From: Deltaproteobacteria bacterium
Lineage (GTDB): Bacteria > Desulfobacterota > Dissulfuribacteria > Dissulfuribacterales > QOAL01
NCBI GenBank assembly: GCA_027028245.1
Contig: JALVJO010000097.1
Location: 1-35,628 of the forward strand
DNA length: 35,628 nucleotides
Direction: 5' to 3'
In this document: positions 1 through 8,600 of the stretch, one piece after another
Layout: every line of letters starts with the position of its first letter
How positions within the stretch are numbered: the first letter of the stretch is position 1
The notes under the pieces: model-generated
What the model was told of the DNA's origin: nothing
Database searches by the model: none
What the model saw: the letters and a program-made list of their open reading frames with translations, nothing else
Position numbers and translations under genes: made by a program

Positions 1-10
1 AGGGATAAAT

Positions 11-796
11 TTACCTGGCAACAGGGCTTACAATGACCTTCTGGGCAAGCCCCTTTCCCAAGGCCACCCTGGAGCCTTTGACGCTGACTATGAGCGGGCC
101 TCCCTTATTGAGCACTTCAACTTCCTGGCCGATGGAAATCCCCATATCGGAAAGCCTTTTTCTTATCTGCGTGCCTCCGTTGAAGTCTGTGATCTTTACC
201 CTTTCACCAGGAGAAACCATGGTGAGGGGCAGACTTCTGCCAAGCTTGCTGCTGCATTCCGGGCACACACCATAAATCGTGCACTTGTTTGAAATAGGCT
301 CAAATCCATACTCCCTGGCGGCATCCCTGATCTTTTCATCCAGTTCTTCGTGTTCGAATTCAACTACCTTGCCGCATCTCATGCACAGCATGTGGTCGTG
401 TCTTTCGCCAACATGGAGATGCTCATACCAGGGGCCCTTTCCGTTCAGTTGCACCTTCTGGGCCAGTCCATAACGGCAGAGAAGATCCAGCACATCTTCC
501 ACCTGGTCTGTTGAGACCTTGACGGATTTCTTGTTGAGCTTTTCCTTTAAATAATCAGTGGTAAGATGGCCTTCGACTGTCAAAAATTCATCGACGATCT
601 GCATTTGAACAGGAGAAAGGGCAGCTCCGGTCTGCTTCAGCAGCCTTAGAAGATCTTCTTTTTCTCTCTGGTGAAGTTTCTGGAAGCAGTTTTCTCCAGG
701 TTCCGGAGGAGTGCCGTCATCCTTGAGTTCACAGGTTTCGCAGTCACCGCATACAACGGGTTCGGATTTCATCTTGTCAAAAAGCCTCTGGAACAC
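11..796 (-). CDS. Fur-family metalloregulator fused to a C-terminal FeoA domain
   Basis: A 261-residue protein with three parts. The first ~40 residues hold a cysteine cluster (C16, C19, C22, C37). Residues ~45-182 form a Fur-type winged helix plus dimerisation domain, with the metal-site signature HDHMLCMRCG (H133, H135, C138, C141) and a second zinc pair C178/C181. Residues ~186-258 match FeoA, the small SH3-like domain of the ferrous-iron uptake system. The start is GTG at 796, preceded by a strong GGGGGAG ribosome site 7 nt away. The gene is divergent from a second Fur gene. Fur repressors sense iron, zinc or peroxide; the FeoA part suggests iron or a link to FeoB, but neither feoB nor another feo gene is in the window. 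FeoA-like SH3 domains are common on DtxR/IdeR repressors and unusual on Fur. Family calls are firm; the sensed metal is not known. Confidence 0.9.
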   Translation of the reverse strand: MFQRLFDKMKSEPVVCGDCETCELKDDGTPPEPGENCFQKLHQREKEDLLRLLKQTGAALSPVQMQIVDEFLTVEGHLTTDYLKEKLNKKSVKVSTDQVEDVLDLLCRYGLAQKVQLNGKGPWYEHLHVGERHDHMLCMRCGKVVEFEHEELDEKIRDAAREYGFEPISNKCTIYGVCPECSSKLGRSLPLTMVSPGERVKITDFNGGTQIRKRLSDMGISIGQEVEVLNKGGPLIVSVKGSRVALGKGLAQKVIVSPVAR

Positions 797-964
797 AATA
801 ACTCTCCCCCTGCAGGCAGGATAAAAAATTGATTTACTGGTATCTCCTTACAGAGATTGTTTTTCATTGTCAATAAGCCTTGACGGAATATGGTAATAGG
901 GTTAGAAAATTTTGCAAAGGCTCACTTAAATTCCGGATCCTCACTTTCTCTTTCAGGAGCAGCA
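797..964. promoter_or_regulatory. Divergent promoter region of the two Fur genes with a Fur-box-like site
   Basis: Leftward promoter: TTGACA on the minus strand at 873-868 and TAAGGA at 850-845, 17 nt apart, reading into the Fur-FeoA gene. Rightward promoter: TTGACG at 880-885 and TAGAAA at 903-908, also 17 nt apart. A 15-bp site at 858-872 (TGTTTTTCATTGTCA) matches 10 of 14 positions of the 7-1-7 Fur box TGATAATnATTATCA and overlaps the leftward -35. Autoregulation by one or both Fur proteins is inference from this layout. Confidence 0.45.
955..959 (+). promoter_or_regulatory. Ribosome site that decides the TTG start of the second Fur gene
   Basis: AGGAG, 5 nt before TTG 965. The upstream ATG at 890 has no comparable site, so this moves the start downstream. 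Confidence 0.6.
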
Positions 965-1423
965 TTGAAATCCGAACTGGAAATATTCAGGGAATTTCTC
1001 AGGAAAAAGGGCATGCGCTATACACCTGAAAGGGAAATCATAATAAAGGAAATCTTTGCCACACATGACCACTTTGACGTGGACAGTCTTTATATCTCCA
1101 TTCGCAGTAAAAAGGGACGTGTATCAAAGGCATCCATATACAGGCTGATTCCCCTGCTCATAGAGGCCAACCTGATTGAAGAGGTCTTTTTTGACGGGGG
1201 GCAAATGTATTACGAGCATATCTACGGCCATGAGCATCACTGCCACCTCCGCTGTGTAAAATGCAGGAGGATCCAGGAATTCAGCGACCAGCGCATGAAA
1301 GACCTTGAACATGACCTGTCAAAACGTTTCAACTACCAGATTCTGAGGCATAAGCTGGAGGTCATGGGCCTGTGTTCTGAGTGTCGTGACAAGGAAAAGC
1401 ATTTGTCTGATGCACCGCCTTAA
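965..1423 (+). CDS. Fur-family transcriptional regulator
   Basis: A Fur repressor: a winged helix followed by the metal-binding block GHEHHCHLRCVKC and a C-terminal CSEC zinc pair. I place the start at TTG 965, giving 152 residues, the normal Fur size. An AGGAG ribosome site lies 5 nt upstream (955-959), and the likely promoter (TTGACG 880, TAGAAA 903) straddles the alternative ATG at 890, which has no ribosome site and would add 25 poorly Fur-like residues. It is divergent from the Fur-FeoA gene and overlaps trmL by 14 nt at its 3' end, so the two are probably co-transcribed. Whether it is Fur, PerR or Zur cannot be decided from sequence alone; the histidine-rich block fits any of them. Confidence 0.9.
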   Translation: MKSELEIFREFLRKKGMRYTPEREIIIKEIFATHDHFDVDSLYISIRSKKGRVSKASIYRLIPLLIEANLIEEVFFDGGQMYYEHIYGHEHHCHLRCVKCRRIQEFSDQRMKDLEHDLSKRFNYQILRHKLEVMGLCSECRDKEKHLSDAPP

Positions 1424-1901
1424 TGTCGTCCTGGTTGAACCAGAGATACCGCCCAACACTGGAAATATCGCAAGACTCTGTGCCGCCACTTCCTCCACCC
1501 TTCACCTTGTCCATCCCCTGGGTTTCAAAACAGACGATAAAAGCCTGAAAAGGGCCGGCCTGGACTACTGGCCCCACGTGGATGTCGTACATTACAAAAG
1601 CCTGGAATCCTTTCTTGAAAAGTTCGGCCGGCATGACCTCCTTCTCTTTTCAACCAGGGGCAGCATGGCCTATACAAGTGCGCCCTTTCATGATAAATCC
1701 TTCCTCCTTTTCGGCAAGGAGACATTGGGGCTTCCCAAGTGGCTCCTGGAAGAAAGAGCTGACCTGACCTACCGTATCCCCATGTGGGGAAAGACCAGGA
1801 GCCTGAACCTGTCAACAGCAGTTGGTATTGTGGTGTACGAAGCCTACAGGCAACTCACGAACGGCTTCAGAGATTTGAGACCGGGATCCCGGGTTTTTTG
1901 A
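1410..1901 (+). CDS. trmL: tRNA (cytidine(34)-2'-O)-methyltransferase, TrmL-type SPOUT enzyme
   Basis: TrmL 2'-O-methylates the wobble cytidine or uridine of tRNA-Leu using SAM. All family motifs are visible: PEIPPNTGNIAR at the N-terminus, the RAGLDYW segment, the knot residues LLFGKETLGLP, and the C-terminal IPM...RSLNLSTAVGIVVYEA. The length from ATG 1410 (163 residues) equals the typical size. A GTG at 1386 is in frame but would add eight residues that family members lack. It overlaps the 3' end of the upstream fur by 14 nt, suggesting translational coupling. It ends in a palindrome followed by six T residues, a possible terminator facing the convergent chrA. Confidence 0.95.
   Translation: MHRLNVVLVEPEIPPNTGNIARLCAATSSTLHLVHPLGFKTDDKSLKRAGLDYWPHVDVVHYKSLESFLEKFGRHDLLLFSTRGSMAYTSAPFHDKSFLLFGKETLGLPKWLLEERADLTYRIPMWGKTRSLNLSTAVGIVVYEAYRQLTNGFRDLRPGSRVF
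1881..1899 (+). terminator. Possible intrinsic terminator overlapping the trmL stop region
   Basis: The perfect palindrome CCGGGATCCCGG (1881-1892) is followed one base later by TTTTTT (1894-1899). The stem is short (4 bp with a GATC loop), so strength is uncertain. It lies inside the last codons of trmL, which reads into the T tract before its TGA. Confidence 0.35.
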
Positions 1902-1907
1902 AGGAAT

Positions 1908-3092
1908 TTACAAAAAGATTATGGCAAGGCCCCCGCCGGCCAGAACCACCCAGAGGATATCCACCTTGAGATAAAGGGCCGAAAAGGCAGCAATGCCTAT
2001 CAGGATTGAGGCAAGCTTCCAGCTTATGGCAAGTACAAAGCTTATGAATACTGCCAGAAGAAGTCCCACGAAGGAGGAAAGAACTCCCCGCATGCACTTT
2101 CTGAAAAGAGTGGCATCCTTGAAGTTTTCGAACACCGGGGCTGAGACCAGCAGGATAAGAAAGGATGGTGTAAATATGGCCCAGGTGCAGGCGGCTGCCC
2201 CGAAAAGACCCTTTAGAAGGTAGCCCACGAAGGCTGCGGTAATGACTATGGGCCCAGGGGTGATCTGGCCCAGTGCTATGCCGTCCATGAGGACCTTTTC
2301 CGTCAGCAGATGTCTCTTGTCCACCACTTCGTGAAGCATGAGGGGAAGAGAGGCATAGCCGCCGCCGTAGGCAAAGAAATCTATCTTCATCATGAGGGCG
2401 CAGAGCTTGCCCACCAGGGGATCTGCAATGAAGATTATGGTAAGGATGCCGGCAACTGCCGCTGTAATGATACCGGCAAACCTGACGGATTCCGAGGACA
2501 TGAGCTCCCTCATGTTCTTGGGCTTTGCTGCCTGCTCCCTGCCGTCGGCTTCTCCGGTCTTTTTTGCCGGGTAGAGAAATATTCCGGCCAGGCCGCAGGC
2601 TATTATTGCCGTTACCGGGCTTCCCTTCACAACAAGATATCCTGCCGCTGCAGCCACCAGCAGTGCATCCTGCCAGGAGCGGACCATCTTTCTTCCAAAG
2701 GACAGGGTTGCATTGGCAACAATGGCAACCACTATTACCTTAAAACCAAGAAAACAGGATTCAACCGGCTTAAGGTTGATGGCATGCATGTAGACCATTG
2801 ACAGGATGGTCATGAAGATAAAGGCAGGCAGGGAAAAGCCGGTATAGGCGGCCAGAGAGCCTATGCCGCCTCCTGCCTTGAGACCGGCATAGGCGGCTGC
2901 CTGCATGGCCGTAGCCCCAGGTATGGTTTGAACAAGGGCCACGCCGTGATCAAAATCCTCTCGTTTTACCCAGTTGTTTTTCCGGCACGACAGATCCTTG
3001 ATATACTTGACCATGGCCGGACCGCCGAAGGCAGTACATCCAAGGCGCAGAAAGGAGAGAAAAAGTTTCAGCGGCGGTACATGCTTTTCCAT
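1908..3092 (-). CDS. chrA: Chromate transporter, CHR family (two CHR domains)
   Basis: A 394-residue multi-pass membrane protein with two homologous CHR halves. The first half carries GCTAFGGPAM and QTIPGATAMQAAAYAG; the second carries FFAYGGGYASLPLM and GQITPGPIVITAAFVGY. The halves are joined by a short charged linker (KKTGEADGREQAAKPK). CHR proteins export chromate, probably in exchange for protons; many anaerobe members are untested and could move other oxyanions such as sulfate. The ATG start lies inside the end of bioB (25-nt overlap), so it is the last gene of a bioA-bioB-chrA transcription unit. No chromate regulator (chrB) is nearby. Family call is strong; the substrate is inferred. 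Confidence 0.92.
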   Translation of the reverse strand: MEKHVPPLKLFLSFLRLGCTAFGGPAMVKYIKDLSCRKNNWVKREDFDHGVALVQTIPGATAMQAAAYAGLKAGGGIGSLAAYTGFSLPAFIFMTILSMVYMHAINLKPVESCFLGFKVIVVAIVANATLSFGRKMVRSWQDALLVAAAAGYLVVKGSPVTAIIACGLAGIFLYPAKKTGEADGREQAAKPKNMRELMSSESVRFAGIITAAVAGILTIIFIADPLVGKLCALMMKIDFFAYGGGYASLPLMLHEVVDKRHLLTEKVLMDGIALGQITPGPIVITAAFVGYLLKGLFGAAACTWAIFTPSFLILLVSAPVFENFKDATLFRKCMRGVLSSFVGLLLAVFISFVLAISWKLASILIGIAAFSALYLKVDILWVVLAGGGLAIIFL

Positions 3093-3991
3093 ATCTGCCT
3101 GATCTCCTCTGCAAGGGCCAGATCCACTTCTGGAGGCCGTCCCCTGGTGGTAAGATACCCGCCTATGAGCATTGCATCGGCACCAGCCATGAAGGCCAGT
3201 GCCTGGACCTGGCCAAGTGCGGTCTCCCTGCCTCCTGCTATCCTTAAGGCACAGCGCGGCATCATTATCCTGAACATTGCAACAGCCCTCAGAATCTCCA
3301 CAACGCTCAAGACGGGAAGATCCTGGAGCCTGGTACCCCTTATTGGAACCAGTATGTTGATGGGCACAGAATCAACATTCAGCTCCGAAAGGGTGCTTGC
3401 CATGGAGAACCTGTCTGACTCTCTTTCTCCAAGGCCTATTATGCCGCCTGAACATACCTCCAGGCCGCACTCCCTGGCATGCTGGATGGTTGCAATCCGC
3501 TCCTCAAAACTGTGGGTTGAGCATATGAGCGGGAAATATTCACGCGATGCCTCAAGGTTGTGATGGTACCTGGAAACACCGGCATTTTGCAAGATTTTTA
3601 TTTTACCCTTGCTCATAATGCCCAGGGAACAACAGACATTGATGCCCACCTTCTGCCTTATCTCAAATACCCTTTCGGCAACCTGTTCCACCGTCCTCTC
3701 AGACGGTCCCCGGCCGCTGGTGACAATACTGAACCGCTGGGCACCGGTCCTGGCAGCCTCTTCTGCTTCCCTGAGGAGCACCTCCACTGATTTCAGTGGG
3801 TACAAGGGCGCGCCGGCTTCAGGAGCAGATGCCGACTGGGCACAAAAGGCACAATCTTCGCTGCAGGCACCAGAGCGCGCATTTGAGATGGTGCAGAGCC
3901 CCATCCTGAAGCCCCTGTTTTCAACCTTCAGGTCAAGGGCCTGGTTCATGAGATCCCGAAGGCCGGCTTTCTGGAATGTTTCGAGGTCCAC
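3068..3991 (-). CDS. bioB: Biotin synthase (radical SAM), variant with altered auxiliary-cluster ligands
   Basis: BioB inserts sulfur into dethiobiotin, the last biotin step. The radical-SAM [4Fe-4S] triad is C43-x3-C47-x2-C50 (GACSEDCAFC). Also conserved are YHHNLE, VCSGGIIGLGE, VPINILVPIRGT and RIAGGRE. The length (307) is slightly below the E. coli enzyme. Compared from memory with E. coli, the [2Fe-2S] ligand C97 is replaced by S88 (RFSIVTSGRGP); counterparts of C128 (C120/C121), C188 (C180) and R260 are retained. Extra cysteines C33, C157 and C247 are present. This resembles BioB of strict anaerobes, for which a different auxiliary cluster has been described. The start is GTG 3991, 10 nt after bioA and without a clear ribosome site, so coupling to bioA is likely. 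chrA overlaps its end. Confidence 0.95.
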   Translation of the reverse strand: MDLETFQKAGLRDLMNQALDLKVENRGFRMGLCTISNARSGACSEDCAFCAQSASAPEAGAPLYPLKSVEVLLREAEEAARTGAQRFSIVTSGRGPSERTVEQVAERVFEIRQKVGINVCCSLGIMSKGKIKILQNAGVSRYHHNLEASREYFPLICSTHSFEERIATIQHARECGLEVCSGGIIGLGERESDRFSMASTLSELNVDSVPINILVPIRGTRLQDLPVLSVVEILRAVAMFRIMMPRCALRIAGGRETALGQVQALAFMAGADAMLIGGYLTTRGRPPEVDLALAEEIRQIWKSMYRR

Positions 3992-4001
3992 TTCGGCTAT
4001 T

Positions 4002-5387
4002 TTAAACCCCGGGCAGCAGGCTGCTGGAAACTTCTATAATGGTGTTCCGGGTCAGTGCCATTATCTCTTCTATCTGCTCAGTAGTTACGGAAAGAGGCAG
4101 GAAAAGGTAAACAACATCTGAAAGGGGCCTTAGAATCAACCCCTTTTCAAGGCCCCTTAGATAGACCTGCCAGCCTGCCCTCTTTGATGCATCAAAGGGG
4201 GTTTTTGATCTTTTATCCTGGACCAGTTCAAATGCTGCCACCATCCCTATGCCCCGGACATCTCCCACCATGGGGATGTCAAGAAAGGCCTTTTTGCCCT
4301 CCTGGAGCCTGGCGACCTTTTCGGGCAGGCCCTCCATGACCCTTTGGGATTCAAAGACTTCCATGGAGCCCAGGGCCGAGGCACAGCATATGGGATTGGC
4401 AGTAAAGGTGTGACCGTGGAAGAAGGTCTTGCCCTGGTTGTAATCAGCGTAGAATGCACTGTATACCTCTTCTGTGGTAGCAGTAACGGCAAGAGGCAGG
4501 GTACCGCCTGTGATGCCCTTGGAAAGGCAGACAAAATCCGGGACGATGCCGGCGTGCTCCATGGCAAACATCCTGCCGGTCCGGCCGAATCCAGTTGCCA
4601 CCTCGTCCAGGATAAGATGAATTCCAAAGCGCGTGCACAGCTCATGCACCCTTGTTAAATAATCGGACGGATAAGATATCATACCTCCAGCTCCCATGAG
4701 CATGGGTTCAAGAATGAAGGCTGCTACATTTTCTGCCTCTTTTCCAAGAAGCCTCTCCAGGAAATCAGCACATTCAAGGCTGCATTCAGGGCCCTCCCCC
4801 GGGACATAACGATTTCCGCATGGACAGCGGTAACAATAGGGTGCCGGAACCGTGAAGGAATCGAAAGTAAGGGCCTCAAAGGGGCCTTCAAAGGCAGGTA
4901 CACCGCCGAGGCTCATGGTTCCTATGGTGTCCCCGTGGTAACCCCGCTCAAGGGCAATGAATTTCTCCTTCCTTTTTTCACCGGTGTGTTTCCAGTACTG
5001 AAGGGACATCTTAATGGCCACTTCACAGGCAGTTGAGCCGTTATCCGAGAAGAAAAATTTTCTTAGCTCGAAAGGAAGAAGACGTGCAAGCTTCTCGGCC
5101 AGGAGCACAGGCCCGCGGTGGGTGGTTCCGGCAAAATGTATCTGGTCCAGTCTTTGGAGCTGTTCCTTGATATGACGCCTTATTACAGGATGGTTATGGC
5201 CATGAACAATGCACCACCATGAAGAAATGGTATCGTAATAGCGGTTGCCTTCCAGGTCCCAGAGATAAACCCCTTCTGCCCTGTCCACAAAAAGGAGATC
5301 CCTTTTTTCAAAATCCTTCATCTGGGTATAGGGATGCCAGATGTATCTTTTATCAAGTTCTCTAAGTGTTTGGTTGTCCATAGGCAT
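4002..5387 (-). CDS. bioA: Adenosylmethionine-8-amino-7-oxononanoate aminotransferase
   Basis: BioA is a PLP fold-type I transaminase that makes 7,8-diaminopelargonate. Visible features are WHPYTQMKDF near the start, the SSWWC substrate-pocket segment at ~55-59, HGDTIGTMSLGG, the PLP aspartate in DEVATGFGRTGRM (~261-273) and the Schiff-base lysine K290 in LSKGITGGTLPLA. The length (461) is slightly above usual because of a cysteine-rich insert at 185-206 (C185, C188, C190, C202, C206) that could bind a metal. Some relatives use lysine rather than SAM as amino donor, and I cannot decide which applies. It is the first gene of the bioA-bioB-chrA unit. Two ATG codons (5387 and 5381) could start it, and the ribosome site is weak. 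bioC, bioD, bioF and bioH are not in the window. Confidence 0.95.
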   Translation of the reverse strand: MPMDNQTLRELDKRYIWHPYTQMKDFEKRDLLFVDRAEGVYLWDLEGNRYYDTISSWWCIVHGHNHPVIRRHIKEQLQRLDQIHFAGTTHRGPVLLAEKLARLLPFELRKFFFSDNGSTACEVAIKMSLQYWKHTGEKRKEKFIALERGYHGDTIGTMSLGGVPAFEGPFEALTFDSFTVPAPYCYRCPCGNRYVPGEGPECSLECADFLERLLGKEAENVAAFILEPMLMGAGGMISYPSDYLTRVHELCTRFGIHLILDEVATGFGRTGRMFAMEHAGIVPDFVCLSKGITGGTLPLAVTATTEEVYSAFYADYNQGKTFFHGHTFTANPICCASALGSMEVFESQRVMEGLPEKVARLQEGKKAFLDIPMVGDVRGIGMVAAFELVQDKRSKTPFDASKRAGWQVYLRGLEKGLILRPLSDVVYLFLPLSVTTEQIEEIMALTRNTIIEVSSSLLPGV

Positions 5388-5645
5388 TTTCTTTAATGTG
5401 TTTAAATGAATATTTTCCCTCTAAACAAACATGAATCTTACACGTTGAATATTTTTTGCCTGGCAGGAGGTCTCCTGGCAGTACAAGTGCGGCTGAAAAT
5501 AAATAGTTATCTAAAGTTTTTTGTCCTTACGGCAGAATTTGAAAGATTAATAAACCCGGGCAAAATTCTAATTTCAAAACATGACAAAGGAAAGGCCTTA
5601 ATTGGTCATGCCCACCTGGATGAATAGCACGCCGGGACAGGAATC

Positions 5646-8600
5646 TCAGCCGGGAGCATCCATGTGCAGGAGAAAGGCACCGGGATTTTCTTGCCTTAAT
5701 GTTTCTGCAATATGGGGATGACAGGTAAAAAAGAGCAGCTGACGCTCACGGGCCAGTTCTCCAATGGCAAGGGCAGTCTTTCTTGTCCGCTCGGGATCGA
5801 AGTTGACCAGGATATCGTCCATCAGCACAGGCAGAGTCTCTCCTCCTGTATCGCAGGCAGACATCATCCCGAAGCGAAGACTTAGGTAAAGCTGCTCGGC
5901 TGTGCCGGCACTGAGCTTTTCCGGCTCCACTCGTTCTCCTTCCCTGGTCACTGCCCAAATATCATTTGTACCTGCAGCTGCCACTATGCCTGTATACCTG
6001 CCAGCGGTTATGGCAGAAAAATAACGTGAGGCAGCCCTTATCACCTCCGGCTGGTTTTCGCGTTCAAATCTTTCCTTTGCAGTCTGAAGTATGTAAAGGG
6101 CCAGGGTTCGCACTGCCCACTTCCTGGACAGCTCTTTCGCCTCCTGAACCAGGCTGGAGCGCTGGGCCATCAGGTTCATATGTTCTTCAGAAGAGGTGAG
6201 CTCTTCCAGTTCCCTGTTGATTTCTGCACGCCTGTTTACAAGCTGGTCAATTTCCATTTCAATCTGCTCCAGATTAAGGGAAAGATCCTCCACATCCCTG
6301 GCGAGCCCGTCGTAGCGTTTATCCCCGTAAAACTTTGATATGGCCTCATAGTCATCACTGCCTGCAACAGCCTTGAGCCGGGCCGAAAGGAGAACCTTTT
6401 TATGGACGAGCTCCTCTCGCTGCTGGAATATCCTGAAAAGCTTTCTGAATTCTCCAGAGGAAGAACAGCCTGCCTCTTTCAGGAGGGCCGAAATCTTCCC
6501 CTCAAGTGCTTTGATTTCATGGAAAAGCCTTTGTTCTTCCTTTTCAAGCCCCTTTGCCTTTTGCCCAAGGAGCCGGTGTTTGATCTCAAGCTCCAGTTCT
6601 TCAGAAAGCTTCTCGGTAAGTATTGACACCTGGGAAGAGATATCAGCAGGTTCTGTTCTCCCGGTGAAAACCAGATTGAAAAGACTGGAAACCGTGTGGG
6701 AAATTGCTTCCATCTCATCCTCTGTGTCCTCCAGTTCCTTGAATAGAAAGTCCTTTTGTGCAAGTTTTTTCCTGGCCTCTTCAAGAAGATCTGCAGTCTG
6801 GATGAATTCATCAGGTTCAAGATAGGTCTCCAGCCCCTTATCTTTCAGCCAGTTCTTCCACTCTCCGGCCGCCTTGGTGGATCTTTGTTCAAGATCTGAA
6901 AGTTCGCTCCTGATTCCTTCAATTTCTTCTTCCAGCACCTTGACTTCCTGTCTCCTGTGCCTGCGGTGCCTTTTAAGATCTTCCAGGGACTTTAATTCCT
7001 TGTCGAGGCCGCTGACCTGAATGGATATATCCTTTGCTGCTTCAAGCAGCAGTGAGGGCTGTTCCTTCCATGGCATGTCAAGGGACTGAAAGCCAGTTTC
7101 TGAAAAAAATACAGCAAGATCTTCTATCTCCTGTCTCAGGGAGTAGGATTCTGCTTCCAGGGATTTGATCTGCTTCATGATTTCCTGGAGCCTGGAAATC
7201 TTCCGGGCTGCAAGGGGCATGTCCCAGGGCTTCAAACCGGGCAGGAGATGATTTTCCGAAATAAAAGCCTTCCACGCGGCTTCATTTTCTGCCATTTCCG
7301 CCTTGGCAGCCTTGATCTGCTCTAAGGACAACCCAATGCTTTCAACAACAGGTTCGAGATCCTGGCTGACAGACTGTATTTCATCCAGGAGCATCTGCCT
7401 TCTGTCAAGAATTTTTACCGCCATTTCAAGCTCTTTGAGGGTATTGGCAAAATCCCCTGAAAGCGATTCTTCACTGATTCCCGTGAGGCGGGAAAGCTCC
7501 TTTCTCTTTCCATGGATCTTTTCCAGGATCCTGGAAAGGCCTTCAAGCCTGGATTTTACGTGTTCCATTCTGGAAACAAGAGATCCCATCTCAAGCTCCA
7601 GAAGGCGTATCCTTTGGGCATTTGCTTTTTTAATAAATAAGGCTGCGGAAAAAAGGAGCGAACCAGCCCCAAGGCATGAAGCCCATGTGAAGGCAGAGCT
7701 TTGGATATAGAAAAGAAGACCAGCCAGGAATAGAAACACCAAACCGCTTCCTGCAGTGATTCCAGGAAGAAGACTTCTTTCCAGATCCTCTTTTTTGCGC
7801 TGAAGTCTTTCGGCTTCCGAGGCATACCTTGTCATGTCTTCCTGAGTTTTTGACAGTTCTATCCTTGAATTTGTCTCTGTGGGTACATACCCGGAAAGGG
7901 TCCTTGCCAGGATGAAGGCGTCCCTGATGGATTCTTCCCCTATACCCTGAAGACAACGGGGAAGAGTCATTTCCCTTAGGAGTGCCTGTCTTCTTGTAAT
8001 CTTTTTTTCCAGTTCGTTCCGCCTTTTCCTCAAGGTTTCCAGGGTATTTTCCAATTCCTGTGCCGCCCTTTTACCTTCTTCAGCTCTCTTCTTTAAGGCT
8101 TCTGTCTCTTTGATCAAGGCAGACGGATCCAGGCCCTCGAGCACGCGAGAATCAGGCTTATCAAAGACCTCGGCCATGCCAGAGTCAATTTTTTCAGAAA
8201 GGATCCCTAACTCCTGGCTCTTTTCCTGGAGTTTTTCTGCAGCGGAATAAAGTCTTTTGGAATTTGCGGCAATGACCAGATAAAGATCCTCATGGGGCAG
8301 CTCCTTGATTTTGGAATTGATTTGACCTTCAAGATCTTCCAGCTCCCTTAAATGGGCCTTCATGTCCTTTTCCCTTATTGCCAGAAGTTCTGAAAGGCGC
8401 CTTCTTTTTTCTTCTGCAGCACCAAGCCTTTGTCGAAACCTTGCTGCAATAGACCTGTCTGCCGCGGAAAAGACCGTCTGCCTTATAAGTTCCTGGCTCC
8501 AGGTGCTTCCAAGGCGCCCCTGAAGTATGGTTAATTCCTCTTCTAGCTGGTGGATCTGTCTGCGGCGGGAATTTCTGAACTCCTGAAGCTGAAAATATTT

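Noticed and set aside
2310-3563. Long rightward ORFs opposite chrA and bioB
   Set aside because: They are antisense shadows of chrA and bioB and show no recognisable protein family.
5399-5427. Inverted repeat TGTTTA-17nt-TAAACA just upstream of bioA, considered as a BirA operator
   Set aside because: The half-sites do not match the BirA consensus (TTGTAAACC type) and the spacing differs by two bases, so I do not call it.
5406-5627. 73-codon rightward ORF between bioA and the ATPase gene
   Set aside because: It has no ribosome site, no family resemblance and an AT-rich random-looking composition; it lies in the bioA upstream region.
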